A stretch of 64,000 bases of DNA from Aquibium sp046292285 (GTDB lineage: Bacteria; Pseudomonadota; Alphaproteobacteria; Rhizobiales; Rhizobiaceae), in the NCBI GenBank assembly GCA_046292285.1, contig JBKBRJ010000005.1, positions 1-64,000 on the forward strand, given 5' to 3'. Each line of letters starts with the position of its first letter. Position 1 is the first letter of the stretch. The position numbers and the translations under genes are program-made. The notes under the pieces were generated by a model that did no database searches, was not told the DNA's origin, and saw only the letters and a program-made list of their open reading frames with translations. This document shows, in pieces, positions 33,621 through 41,789 of the stretch.

Positions 33621-33628
33621 AGATCGTG

Positions 33629-33877
33629 ATGAAGAACGTCACCGTTTCCATGGACGACAGACTGGCCCAAGAGGTGAGGGTCGAGGCCGCGAAGGCCGGC
33701 AAATCCATGTCCAGGTACATTTCGGAAGTGGTCGAGGCTGCGGTTCGAGCGTCGGCTGCGGGCGAAGGCCGCAACCGGCAACTGGAAGCGATCGAGGCCA
33801 TCCTGTCCGGCCCCAAATGGAACATTACGGAAAACGGAAGGATGCCGACGGCGGACGAGCGCAATGCCCGTCGCTGA
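33629..33877 (+). CDS. Ribbon-helix-helix antitoxin (VapB-like)
   Basis: The 82-residue protein has an N-terminal RHH strand-helix-helix (MKNVTVSMDDRLAQEVRVEAAKAGKSMSRYISEVV) for DNA binding and a C-terminal toxin-binding tail. The start is ATG 33629 (or GTG 33626). It precedes and overlaps the PIN toxin gene by 14 bp. The palindrome at 33574-33620 is the likely operator. The pair sits between exoD and ychF. Confidence 0.85.
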   Translation: MKNVTVSMDDRLAQEVRVEAAKAGKSMSRYISEVVEAAVRASAAGEGRNRQLEAIEAILSGPKWNITENGRMPTADERNARR

Positions 33878-34310
33878 GGTATTCGTCGATACAAACGTAC
33901 TTCTGTACATGCATGATGCCCGGAACCCCGAAAAGCGGGGCGTCGCATCGCGGTGGCTTCACCGCCTTGCGCGGGACCAGCGCGCCCGCGTCAATCTTCA
34001 GGTTCTAAACGAACTTGCCTCCGTCCTCGAGCGCAAGCGCTGGTTCGATACCTATGATGACGTTGTTCGCATCGTCGATCACTTCGCGGCGCTCGGCTCC
34101 AGCCCCATCACGCTGAAGACCGTCGAAACGGCTCGGGCGATCAAGCGCGCCAACGGGTTTTCGTGGTGGGATTGCCTGCTTTTGGGCTCGGCGCTTGAAC
34201 TCGGGTGTAGCCATTTCCTCTCCGAGGATTTACATGACGGCCAGCAAATCGGCGGCATGATGGTCGTCAATCCATTCCTCCACGATCCGGCCGATGTCCT
34301 CGGCCCTTAG
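33864..34310 (+). CDS. PIN-domain toxin (VapC-like)
   Basis: This 148-residue PIN ribonuclease has the catalytic acids in FVDTNVLLY, LNELASVLE, WWDCLLLGSA and LSEDLHDGQ. VapC toxins cleave tRNA or rRNA when freed from VapB. The RNA target here is unknown. Translation is coupled by overlap with the antitoxin gene. Codon use is slightly less GC-biased than in the flanking core genes, in keeping with horizontal gain. Confidence 0.88.
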   Translation: MPVAEVFVDTNVLLYMHDARNPEKRGVASRWLHRLARDQRARVNLQVLNELASVLERKRWFDTYDDVVRIVDHFAALGSSPITLKTVETARAIKRANGFSWWDCLLLGSALELGCSHFLSEDLHDGQQIGGMMVVNPFLHDPADVLGP

Positions 34311-34324
34311 GAGAGTTCATACCC

Positions 34325-35428
34325 ATGGGCTTCAAATGCGGCATCGTTGGGCTTCCCAACGTGGGCAAGTCGACCTTGTTCAATGCGCTCACCCGGACGG
34401 CCGCCGCGCAGGCCGCGAACTATCCCTTCTGCACCATCGAGCCGAACACCGGCGAGGTGGCCGTGCCCGATCCGCGGCTGAGGAAGCTCGCCGCCGCCGG
34501 CAAGTCGAAGGAGATCATCCCGACCCGCATCTCCTTCGTCGACATCGCCGGCCTCGTGCGCGGGGCGTCGAAGGGTGAGGGTCTCGGCAACCAGTTCCTC
34601 GCCAACATCCGCGAGGTCGATGCCATCGTCCACGTGCTGCGCTGCTTCGAGAATGACGACATCACCCATGTCGAGGGCCGCATCGACCCGGTGGCCGACG
34701 CCGAGACCGTCGAGACCGAGCTGATGCTGGCCGATCTCGACAGCCTCGAACGGCGCATCGTCCAGTTCCGCAAGCGCGCCAGCGTCAAGGACAAGGAAGC
34801 GCTGACCATCCTGCCGGTGATGGAACAGGCGCTCGCGCTGCTCAACGATGGCAAGCCGGTGCGCCTGCTCCTCGGCAAGCTGGCGCCGGACGAACTCGAG
34901 ATCCTGCAGTCGCTGAATCTCTTGACCTCTCACCCCGTTCTCTACGTCTGCAACGTCTCGGAGGCCGACGCCGCCAAGGGCAACGAACACACCGCGGCCG
35001 TCGAGAAGATGGCAGCCGCGCAGGGTGCAGGCACCATCATCATTTCCGCCGCGATCGAGGCGGAGGTGGCGCAGCTCCCCGACGAGGAGGCGCAGGAATT
35101 CCTGGCCGATCTCGGGCTCGAGGAGCCGGGCCTGGACCGGCTGATCCGCGCCGGCTACGACCTGCTGCACCTGATCACCTACTTCACCGTCGGCCCCAAG
35201 GAAACGCGCGCCTGGACCATCCGCAAGGGCACCAAGGCCCCGCAGGCGGCCGGCGTCATCCACACCGATTTCGAGAAGGGCTTCATCCGGGCGCAGACCA
35301 TCGCCTATGACGATTTCGTCACGCTTGGCGGCGAAGTCCCGGCCAAGGAAGCCGGCAAGGCGCGCGACGAAGGCAAGGACTACGTCGTCCAGGATGGCGA
35401 CGTGCTGCTGTTCAAGTTCAACGTCTGA
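34325..35428 (+). CDS. ychF: Redox-regulated ATPase/GTPase YchF
   Basis: This 367-residue Obg-related P-loop protein has the G1 motif GLPNVGKST (residues 9-17), the switch block DIAGLVRGASKGEGLGNQFL, a coiled-coil segment, and a C-terminal TGS domain (about 280-367). YchF prefers ATP, binds ribosomes and affects stress responses. TAGGAG precedes the ATG. In many alphaproteobacteria it follows pth; here exoD and a vapBC pair lie between. Confidence 0.96.
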   Translation: MGFKCGIVGLPNVGKSTLFNALTRTAAAQAANYPFCTIEPNTGEVAVPDPRLRKLAAAGKSKEIIPTRISFVDIAGLVRGASKGEGLGNQFLANIREVDAIVHVLRCFENDDITHVEGRIDPVADAETVETELMLADLDSLERRIVQFRKRASVKDKEALTILPVMEQALALLNDGKPVRLLLGKLAPDELEILQSLNLLTSHPVLYVCNVSEADAAKGNEHTAAVEKMAAAQGAGTIIISAAIEAEVAQLPDEEAQEFLADLGLEEPGLDRLIRAGYDLLHLITYFTVGPKETRAWTIRKGTKAPQAAGVIHTDFEKGFIRAQTIAYDDFVTLGGEVPAKEAGKARDEGKDYVVQDGDVLLFKFNV

Positions 35429-35431
35429 CGA

Positions 35432-35452
35432 GGCGGCGGCAGGGCCGCCGCC
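35432..35452. terminator. GC hairpin between ychF and the DUF2892 gene
   Basis: A perfect 9-bp stem (GGCGGCGGC / GCCGCCGCC, loop AGG) begins 4 bp after the ychF stop. No U-tract follows. Confidence 0.4.
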
Positions 35453-35506
35453 CGCCCGCCCGCGGATCGCGCCGGCCGGCCACCAGCAAGGCTGCGGAGT
35501 CGCGGC

Positions 35507-35713
35507 TCAGGCCCGCTTGGCCGGGCAGGTCGAGAGACCGAGCACCGTGTAGAGCGGGCACCAGCCGATCAGTCCGGTGGCGAGCGGCACCACGCCGATC
35601 AGGCTCCAGTAGCGCCAAGACGCATCCGGATAGAGAAAGAAGAGCGAGAGCAGCACGAGACCGGCAATGACGCGGAGCGCCCGGTCGATCGTACCTTCGT
35701 TGGTCTTGAACAT
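35507..35713 (-). CDS. DUF2892 small membrane protein
   Basis: The 68-residue protein begins MFKTNEGTIDRALRVIAGLV and has two membrane segments with a conserved GWCPLYTVLGLSTC end. This matches the DUF2892 domain, often fused to or paired with rhodanese (YgaP). The paired Cys (WCPLY, STCP) are conserved in the family. A GGGAG site precedes ATG 35713. The much longer open frame upstream is a shadow. The function is unknown. Confidence 0.85.
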   Translation of the reverse strand: MFKTNEGTIDRALRVIAGLVLLSLFFLYPDASWRYWSLIGVVPLATGLIGWCPLYTVLGLSTCPAKRA

Positions 35714-35881
35714 GGTATGGTCTCCCTGGTCATGCGGTCCAACGCGGCGGATTGCGCGACCGCCAGTCAGACTACTCCTGTTCGCGGCCCTTGTCATGGA
35801 CGTCGTCGAAACCCGCCGACAGGCTTGCGCTTGCCCTGGAAACCGGCGAGAAACCGTTCGGCTTTGAACAAGGTGCGCCGG

Positions 35882-36349
35882 ATGACGGACAGGACATGGG
35901 CCTTCGAGGATTTCGAGGTCGGACGGATCATCGATCTCGGGCCGCGCAGGGTGGAAGCGGCCGAGATGGTCGAATTCGCCGCGGAGTTCGACCCGCAGCC
36001 CATGCATCTCGACGAAGACGCCGGCAAGGCCAGCATCCTCGGCGGCCTCGCGGCGTCCGGCCTGTTCACCGCCGGCATCTTCATGCGGATGATGTGCGAC
36101 GCCTACCTGCTGGATTCCACGTCGCAGGGATCGCCCGGGGTCGACTACCTGAACTTTCGCCGGCCGCTGATCGCCGGCGACACGCTGACCGGCCGCACGA
36201 CGGTGCTCTCGCGGCGCGTTTCGGCCTCGAAACCGGGCCTCGGCTTCGTTTCCGTGCGACACGAACTCTTCAACCAGCGCGGCGAACTCGTCTGCGAAAT
36301 GGCCAACACCGGCATGTTCCTTTTGCGCAATTCCGGAGCGTCGGCATGA
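35882..36349 (+). CDS. MaoC-family dehydratase, first of two
   Basis: This 155-residue hot-dog-fold hydratase carries the R-hydratase active-site pattern D-x4-H in EFDPQPMHLD and an N-terminal ordinary MaoC opening (WAFEDFEVGRIIDLGPRRV). Such enzymes hydrate trans-2-enoyl-CoA. The stop overlaps the second MaoC gene (ATGA). The two proteins have exactly the same length and are homologous, so they probably act as a heterodimer or arose by tandem duplication. Confidence 0.88.
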   Translation: MTDRTWAFEDFEVGRIIDLGPRRVEAAEMVEFAAEFDPQPMHLDEDAGKASILGGLAASGLFTAGIFMRMMCDAYLLDSTSQGSPGVDYLNFRRPLIAGDTLTGRTTVLSRRVSASKPGLGFVSVRHELFNQRGELVCEMANTGMFLLRNSGASA

Positions 36350-36813
36350 GCCTGGACCAGAGACTGGCGATCGGCGAGACGATCGTGCTCGGCCGCCACA
36401 CCTTCGGCGCCGAGGAGATCAAGGCCTTCGCGGGCAAGTTCGATCCGCAGCGTTTCCACCTCGACGAGGAGGCGGCGAAGGCCAGCGTCTTCGGGCGGCT
36501 CTGCGCCTCGGGCTGGCACACCATCTCGACCTGGATGAAGTACAACGCCGCCACCCTGCCTTCGCTGGTCGAACGGTCGAAGGCCTTCGGCGAAGCGATC
36601 GAGTTCGGCCCCGCGGCCGGCATCCGCGACCTGAAATGGCTGAAGCCCGTCTATGTCGGCGACACGATCACCTTCACCCGCAAGGCGCTCAGCCACCGCC
36701 CGCTGGCCTCGCGTCCGGGCTGGCGCATGGTAGCGATGGAAAACGAGGCGTTGGATGCGGACGGGACCGTGGTGATGCGCTTCGCGACCATGGTGCTGAT
36801 GCGGACCGGCTGA
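36346..36813 (+). CDS. MaoC-family dehydratase, second of two
   Basis: The 155-residue protein is homologous to the gene before it and has the same D-x4-H active-site pattern in KFDPQRFHLD. It begins MSLDQRLAIGETIVLGRHTF. The 4-bp ATGA overlap makes co-translation likely, and equal lengths suit a two-subunit hot-dog enzyme. Substrate unknown; acyl-CoA enoyl intermediates are the family norm. Confidence 0.88.
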   Translation: MSLDQRLAIGETIVLGRHTFGAEEIKAFAGKFDPQRFHLDEEAAKASVFGRLCASGWHTISTWMKYNAATLPSLVERSKAFGEAIEFGPAAGIRDLKWLKPVYVGDTITFTRKALSHRPLASRPGWRMVAMENEALDADGTVVMRFATMVLMRTG

Positions 36814-36842
36814 CGCAATCCTTCCGGACCGACCGGGCGAGG

Positions 36843-37139
36843 TCACATGCCGTAGTGCCAGCTCGGCTTCGGTTCCGTGCCGAGGAACTTGACGCCGATC
36901 CGGTCGCCGATCCGCCAGCGCAGGCTGCAGCGGTAGCCGATGCCGTCGGTCGGCACGTAGAGCAGAAAATTCTCCGGCACGATCGTCGACGGCGGCAGGC
37001 GGATTTCCGCGCCGTTCTCATGCATGTTGCGGATCGTGCAGCTGATCTCGGAATGCTTGATGCCCAGCAGGATCGTCGCGCCCTTGAGCACGCGTCTGCG
37101 GTGTTCACGAGCACCGTGGAGAGACGGCTGCGGGATCAT
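36843..37139 (-). CDS. PilZ-domain protein
   Basis: This 98-residue single PilZ domain has an N-terminal arginine patch (REHRRRV) and, where c-di-GMP binders have D/NxSxxG, the variant NMHENGAEI: Ser is replaced by His. Binding of c-di-GMP is thus uncertain. The start is taken at ATG 37139, and the frame to 37262 is not supported. It lies between the MaoC pair and apt, on the opposite strand from the former. Confidence 0.8.
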   Translation of the reverse strand: MIPQPSLHGAREHRRRVLKGATILLGIKHSEISCTIRNMHENGAEIRLPPSTIVPENFLLYVPTDGIGYRCSLRWRIGDRIGVKFLGTEPKPSWHYGM

Positions 37140-37325
37140 CGAGTTTCTCTTGGCATTGCCCCGTAAGCCTAGCCGCCATTCGTTAATCGCCGGTAAGGAT
37201 TCGGGCGAACACCAGACTGTTGCGCACGCTTCCGTTCGGCGCGCTCTCGACCAAGCAGTCAAAGGTCCAGCAACCAGCAGCCAAGCGCGGACCCGATCCG
37301 CGCGAATACCGCGGAGGCAGCGTTC

Positions 37326-37871
37326 CTAGTGTCCCTCGAAGGCGATCAGCGTTCGCACGTCCACGCCCAGCGCCTCGAGCTTCGCGCGACCGCCCAGATC
37401 CGGCAGGTCGATGACGAAGCAGGCCGCGACGATGTCGGCGCCCATCTGGGTCAGCAGCCGGCAGGCGCCCTCGGCCGTTCCGCCCGTGGCGATCAGGTCG
37501 TCGACCAGGATCACCTTCTCGCCGGGCTTGACCGCGTCCCTGTGCATCTCCATCTCGTCGACGCCGTATTCGAGGCTGTAGGCCACGCGCACCGTGTTGT
37601 GCGGCAGCTTGCCCTTCTTGCGGATCGGGATGAAACCGGCCGACAGCTGGTGGGCGATCGCCCCGCCGAGGATGAAGCCGCGCGCCTCGATCCCGGCGAT
37701 CTTGTCGATCTTGGTGCCGGCATAGGGATGCACCAGTTCGTCCACCGCCCGCCGGAAGGCGCGCGCATTGCCGAGCAGCGTGGTGATGTCGCGAAACAGG
37801 ATTCCGGGCTTGGGATAGTCGGGGATCGTGCGGATCGCCGACAGGAGCGTCTCTTCGAGGGTGGTTTTCAT
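37326..37871 (-). CDS. apt: Adenine phosphoribosyltransferase
   Basis: This 181-residue purine-salvage enzyme turns adenine and PRPP into AMP. The PRPP loop VILVDDLIATGGTAEGA and the adenine-side block YPKPGILFRDITTLL and IEARGFILGGAIAHQL are intact. The start at 37871 (MKTTLEETLL) gives the standard length. In many rhizobia apt lies close to petABC together with mtnP; here a TA-like pair lies between apt and petC instead. Confidence 0.95.
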   Translation of the reverse strand: MKTTLEETLLSAIRTIPDYPKPGILFRDITTLLGNARAFRRAVDELVHPYAGTKIDKIAGIEARGFILGGAIAHQLSAGFIPIRKKGKLPHNTVRVAYSLEYGVDEMEMHRDAVKPGEKVILVDDLIATGGTAEGACRLLTQMGADIVAACFVIDLPDLGGRAKLEALGVDVRTLIAFEGH

Positions 37872-38029
37872 GGGTGCCCGGATCGTTGTGAGTCTTACCG
37901 CTCGGCTTCTACCACGTTGCCCGCCCCCGACCACCCCCGAGAGTCCGGCAACGCGAAGCCGTCATACGCTCCTTGTTGATTGGAAAACGTCGTGGTTCAA
38001 TGGGGTTGATCAGTTGCGGGAAACCGAAC

Positions 38030-38383
38030 ATGGCATCGATGGTACCTGTCGAAGACGTGGCGATCTGGTTCAAGCACGTCAGAGATGCTGGCTTGCGCAG
38101 GAAGCTCGACGCGCTGTCGGAAGACGAGATGATCTACTTGGAAGTCGGGGGAGTGGTCGGCCGGTGGCGGCGAATGCGTCAGGGCAAAAACCCCAAGCCT
38201 ACGGAAGCAATAAAGCCGGACGGCTCGATGCAGGCAATCTGGAACGAATGGTTCAAGACTCGCAAGGGCGAGACCATCGAAATCCGGGAAGTTACCCTGG
38301 CAGACGACTACCTACGGGAAGGTTCAATGCTATTCCCCGAGTGGAACAGCCCGGAGGACGAGGAAGCATTCCGTGATCTGTGA
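38030..38383 (+). CDS. Putative antitoxin upstream of a MazF/PemK-type toxin
   Basis: The 117-residue protein has a helical first half (VEDVAIWFKHVRDAGLRRKLDALSEDEMIYLEVGGVVGRW) and an acidic C-terminus (NSPEDEEAFRDL). It has no match to a classical MazE, so the antitoxin role is inferred from position and from an 11-bp overlap with the toxin gene. Starts at 38000 or 37973 are also possible. Composition is less GC-rich than in neighbours. Confidence 0.6.
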   Translation: MASMVPVEDVAIWFKHVRDAGLRRKLDALSEDEMIYLEVGGVVGRWRRMRQGKNPKPTEAIKPDGSMQAIWNEWFKTRKGETIEIREVTLADDYLREGSMLFPEWNSPEDEEAFRDL

Positions 38384-38705
38384 CCGCTACGACATCGTCG
38401 TAGTCCCCTTTCCTTTCCATGAAATACCGATCCGCAAGCGCCGACCGGTCGTCGTCCTGTCGAACGAGGCTTTCAACCGCGACAATGGCTGGACCATTCT
38501 CGCCATGGTCACGACCGCGAAGGCGACGCGGTGGGCATCGGATACTCCGATCTTGGCATGGCAAATGGCCGGCTTGAACGTCGAATGCGTCATTCGCCTG
38601 CGGCTGCAAACGATGCCAAACGACATCATCGATCGTAAGCTAGGCAGATTGGCCGACCGCGACCGGACGGCCTTGGACAAGCATCTCGCAAGCACGCTGA
38701 TCTGA
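38373..38705 (+). CDS. MazF/PemK family toxin
   Basis: This 110-residue endoribonuclease-like protein starts at GTG 38373 inside the preceding gene. The opening YDIVVVPFPFHE, KRRPVVVLSNEAFNRDNGWTILAMVTTA, and the C-terminal segment RLRLQTMPNDIIDRKLGRL are typical of MazF. Such toxins cleave mRNA at short motifs; the target here is unknown. It is convergent with the petABC operon, separated by a terminator. Confidence 0.85.
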   Translation: MICDRYDIVVVPFPFHEIPIRKRRPVVVLSNEAFNRDNGWTILAMVTTAKATRWASDTPILAWQMAGLNVECVIRLRLQTMPNDIIDRKLGRLADRDRTALDKHLASTLI

Positions 38706-38708
38706 ACG

Positions 38709-38736
38709 AAAAAAGGGCGCCCGATTGGACGCCCTT
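38709..38736 (-). terminator. Intrinsic terminator of the petABC operon
   Basis: The stem AAGGGCG / CGCCCTT (7 bp, 10-nt loop) is followed on the minus strand by TTTTTT. It lies 33 bp after the petC stop. Confidence 0.75.
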
Positions 38737-38768
38737 CCTGTTCGTTCGTCGCACGGACGGTCTTTTGC

Positions 38769-39620
38769 TCAGTGCGCGACTTCGGTCCAGACCTTGCGCT
38801 TGGTCAGGTAGACCAGGCCGGCGAAGATCATGAGGAAGATCATCACCCGGAAACCCGTCTTCTTGCGCTCCTCGAGATGCGGCTCGGCCGCCCACATCAG
38901 GAAAGCGGAGACGTCGCGGGAGTACTGGTCGATCGTCTCCGGCGAGCCATCCTCGTAGGTCACCTGGCCGTCGGAGATCGGCTGCGCCATCGCGAGCGAC
39001 TTCCCCGCGATGAAGTACGGGTTGTAGTAGGTGCCTTCCGAGATCTCCATGCCTTCCGGCGGCTCCATCTCGTAGCCGGTCAGCAGGGCGTGGATGTAAT
39101 CCGGGCCCGATTCGGCATACTGGGTGAAGACGTCGAAGACGAAGGTCGGGAAACCGCGCTCCACCGCGCGCGCCTTGGCGATCAGCGAGAAGTCGGGCGG
39201 AGCGGCGCCACCATTGGCCGCGGCCGCGGCTTCGTCGTTGGGGAACGGCGAGGGGAAATGGTCCGACGGAAGGCCCGGCCGCTCGAATATCTCGCCGTCG
39301 GCATTCGGGCCGTCGGTGATGGTGTAGTCGGCCGCGATGGCCTTCACCTGCGCCTCCGAATAGCCAAGCCCCTCCAGCGTGCGGAAGGCCACGAGCTTCA
39401 TGGAATGGCAGGCGGCGCAGACCTCGCGATAGACCTTGAAGCCGCGCTGCAACTGGCCCTTGTCGTATGTGCCGAACGGACCCGCGAAGGACCAGTCCAT
39501 CTCCTGCGGCTTCAGGATCGGGAAGTGGGTCGGCTCACCCTCGGCCCCGCCGGCGGCGAGTGCCGCCGAAGCCGAGACCATCAGGCCCACCGCCGCCAGA
39601 CCGCTCAGAATCGTCTTCAT
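38769..39620 (-). CDS. petC: Cytochrome c1 of the bc1 complex
   Basis: This 283-residue protein has a signal peptide (MKTILSGLAAVGLMVSASAALA), one CxxCH haem-attachment site (VCAACHSM), a probable Met ligand later, and a C-terminal membrane anchor (FRVMIFLMIFAGLVYLTKRKVW). It passes electrons from the Rieske protein to soluble cytochrome c. It is the last gene of petABC, followed by a good terminator. Confidence 0.95.
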   Translation of the reverse strand: MKTILSGLAAVGLMVSASAALAAGGAEGEPTHFPILKPQEMDWSFAGPFGTYDKGQLQRGFKVYREVCAACHSMKLVAFRTLEGLGYSEAQVKAIAADYTITDGPNADGEIFERPGLPSDHFPSPFPNDEAAAAANGGAAPPDFSLIAKARAVERGFPTFVFDVFTQYAESGPDYIHALLTGYEMEPPEGMEISEGTYYNPYFIAGKSLAMAQPISDGQVTYEDGSPETIDQYSRDVSAFLMWAAEPHLEERKKTGFRVMIFLMIFAGLVYLTKRKVWTEVAH

Positions 39621-39651
39621 TCGAAAAGTCCTTTCAGATTCCAAGGTCGGC

Positions 39652-40956
39652 TCAGGCGCGCTTCTCGGGGGCGGCGGCGGCGCCTTCCGGCGTCACCGTC
39701 GCACTGCCCTTGGCCTTCGCCAGTACGGCCTCGGTTATCGAGTTCGGCAGGCGGCGCGGCGTTTCGATGAGACCGAGCAGCGGCATGATGATGATGAAGA
39801 AGCCGAAGTAGTAGAGGGTCGAGAGCTGCATCGCCGGGATGTACCAGCCTTCGGCGGGCCGCGATCCGAGCCAGCCAAGGAAGATGGCGTTGATCACGAA
39901 GAGCCAGAAGAACAGCTTGTACCAGGGACGGTAGACCGCCGAGCGTACCTTCGACGTGTCGAGCCACGGCACCACGAACAGCACCGCGATGGCGCCGAAC
40001 ATGGCGAGCACGCCGCCAAGCTTGGAGTCGATCGGTCCGATGTTGAAGGTAATGGCGCGCAGGATCGCGTAGAAGGGCAAGAAGTACCACTCCGGAACGA
40101 TGTGCGCCGGCGTCTTCAGCGAGTTCGCGACGGTGTAGTTGTCCGGATGGCCGAGGAAGTTCGGGATGTAGAATACGAAGTAGGCGAAGACCGCGAGGAA
40201 CACGACCATGGCGAAGCCATCCTTGATGGTCGCATAGGGCGTGAAGGCCACGGTGTCCGTCTTCGACTTCACCTCGATGCCAGTCGGGTTGGTCTGGCCC
40301 GTCACGTGCAGCGCCCACACATGCAGGATCACCACGCCCGCGATCATGAAGGGCAGGAGATAGTGCAGCGAGTAGAAGCGGTTCAGCGTCGGGTTGTCGA
40401 CGGCGAAGCCGCCGAGCAGGAGCTGCTGGATCCACTCGCCGACCAGCGGGATCGCGGTGAAGAAGCCGGTGATGACGGTCGCCCCCCAGAAGGACATCTG
40501 GCCCCAGGGCAGAACGTAGCCCATGAAGGCAGTCGCCATCATCAGGAGATAGATGATGCAGCCGAGGATCCACAAGAGTTCGCGCGGCGCCTTGTAGGAG
40601 CCATAGTAGAGGCCGCGGAAGATGTGGATGTAGACGGCGATGAAGAAGAACGACGCGCCGTTGGCGTGCAGGTAGCGCAGCAGCCAGCCCGAGTTCACGT
40701 CGCGCATGATCTTCTCGACGGAGGTGAACGCGATCTCGATGTTGGCCGCATAGTGCATGGCGAGCACGACGCCCGTCAGGATCTGCACCACCAGCATGAT
40801 CGAGAGAATGCCGCCGAACGTGTAGGCGTAGTTCAGGTTGCGCGGCACCGGATAGGCCACGAAGCTGTCATAGACGAGCCTCGGCAGGGGCAGGCGCTTG
40901 TCTACCCAGCGTCCGATACCCGAGGAGGGCGTGTAGGTCGAATGTCCACCGGCCAT
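39652..40956 (-). CDS. petB: Cytochrome b of the bc1 complex
   Basis: This 434-residue membrane protein has eight predicted membrane helices and two bis-His b-type haems (visible in LRYLHANGASFFFIAVYIHIFRG and HYLLPFMIAGVVILHVWALH). The Q-site PEWYF is present as VPEWYFLPFY. An Ala/Lys-rich cytoplasmic tail ends the protein. The ATG at 40956 lies 20 bp after petA. The open frame runs into petA sequence in another phase, which is not used. Confidence 0.96.
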   Translation of the reverse strand: MAGGHSTYTPSSGIGRWVDKRLPLPRLVYDSFVAYPVPRNLNYAYTFGGILSIMLVVQILTGVVLAMHYAANIEIAFTSVEKIMRDVNSGWLLRYLHANGASFFFIAVYIHIFRGLYYGSYKAPRELLWILGCIIYLLMMATAFMGYVLPWGQMSFWGATVITGFFTAIPLVGEWIQQLLLGGFAVDNPTLNRFYSLHYLLPFMIAGVVILHVWALHVTGQTNPTGIEVKSKTDTVAFTPYATIKDGFAMVVFLAVFAYFVFYIPNFLGHPDNYTVANSLKTPAHIVPEWYFLPFYAILRAITFNIGPIDSKLGGVLAMFGAIAVLFVVPWLDTSKVRSAVYRPWYKLFFWLFVINAIFLGWLGSRPAEGWYIPAMQLSTLYYFGFFIIIMPLLGLIETPRRLPNSITEAVLAKAKGSATVTPEGAAAAPEKRA

Positions 40957-40976
40957 GTTGTTCGCTCCCCTGAGAC

Positions 40977-41540
40977 TCAGCCGATCCGAATGGTCGTGTC
41001 GGAAATGAAGGAAAAAGTCGGTATCGGCAGGTTCGTCGGCGCCGGACCCGTGCGGATTCGGCCGGCCGTGTCGTAATGCGAGCCGTGGCAAGGGCAGAAC
41101 CAGCCGCCGAAATTGCCGGCCTGGCCGAGCGGCACGCAGCCGAGATGGGTACAGGAACCGATCATGACGATCCAGTTCTCGCGACCCTCGCCGCCCGAAC
41201 GATCCTCGCTCGTGGCGGGCGCGTCGGCGGGAAGGTTGTCGTTGCGGGCGATCGGATCCTTCAACTCGCTGAGCGGCGTGGCGCGCGCTTCCTCGAGTTC
41301 CTGCGCCGTGCGGTTGCGGATGAACACCGGCTTGCCGCGCCATTTCGCGGTGATCGACATGCCCTCCTCGATCGCCGAGACGTCCACTTCGATCGTCGCG
41401 AGCGCGAGCGTCGAAGCATCCGGCCGCATCTGGTCGATGAACGGCCAGACGGCGCCGGCCGCGCCGACGACGGCGGCGGTGCCGGTCGCCACATACAGGA
41501 AGTCCCTGCGATTGGGTTCAGTGGTGTCGTGTGCGCTCAC
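40977..41540 (-). CDS. petA: Rieske iron-sulfur protein of the bc1 complex
   Basis: This 187-residue protein has a Tat-like N-terminal anchor (NRRDFLYVATGTAAVVGAAGAVWPF) and the 2Fe-2S ligands in CTHLGC and CPCHGSHYD. The GTG at 41540 is favoured because GAGAGGA lies before it and the resulting N-terminus (VSAHDTTEPNRRDF) is typical; the frame starts at another GTG, 41561. It is the first gene of petABC, possibly under PetR control (inference). Confidence 0.95.
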   Translation of the reverse strand: MSAHDTTEPNRRDFLYVATGTAAVVGAAGAVWPFIDQMRPDASTLALATIEVDVSAIEEGMSITAKWRGKPVFIRNRTAQELEEARATPLSELKDPIARNDNLPADAPATSEDRSGGEGRENWIVMIGSCTHLGCVPLGQAGNFGGWFCPCHGSHYDTAGRIRTGPAPTNLPIPTFSFISDTTIRIG

Positions 41541-41657
41541 GGGCCCTATTCCTCTCGCCACTCTTCACCGGCGCGGGCTTCCGCTTCCCTGGGTGGGTGG
41601 CCAGACCGCGTAACCATGGCTACGCGACCGGCAGGAATCCCCCGGCGATTGGCGTGG

Positions 41658-41686
41658 TTTCTAGGCGCGATGCCTTATCTTGTCCA
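41658..41686 (-). promoter_or_regulatory. Candidate petABC promoter
   Basis: On the minus strand TGGACA and TAGAAA are 17 bp apart, about 120 bp upstream of petA. Five of six and four of six consensus positions match. Confidence 0.45.
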
Positions 41687-41736
41687 TATGATAGCCGCGC
41701 GGGTGGGCAGTTTGTCGCGGGGTTTTTGGTGCGACG

Positions 41737-41761
41737 GCAAAACGGCCGCGCCGCGAGGCCG
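41737..41761 (-). terminator. Weak terminator after the DUF6665 gene
   Basis: The minus strand reads a CGGCC / GGCCG stem followed by TTTTG, about 30 bp past the stop at 41790. It would separate the ABC exporter operon from petABC. Confidence 0.4.
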
Positions 41762-41789
41762 CAAAGCCTTGCGCGAGACGCCGCTTGGA

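Noticed and set aside
33601..33628. Starting the vapB gene at GTG 33626
   Set aside because: ATG 33629 follows directly, in the same frame, and gives the standard MKNVTVS opening.
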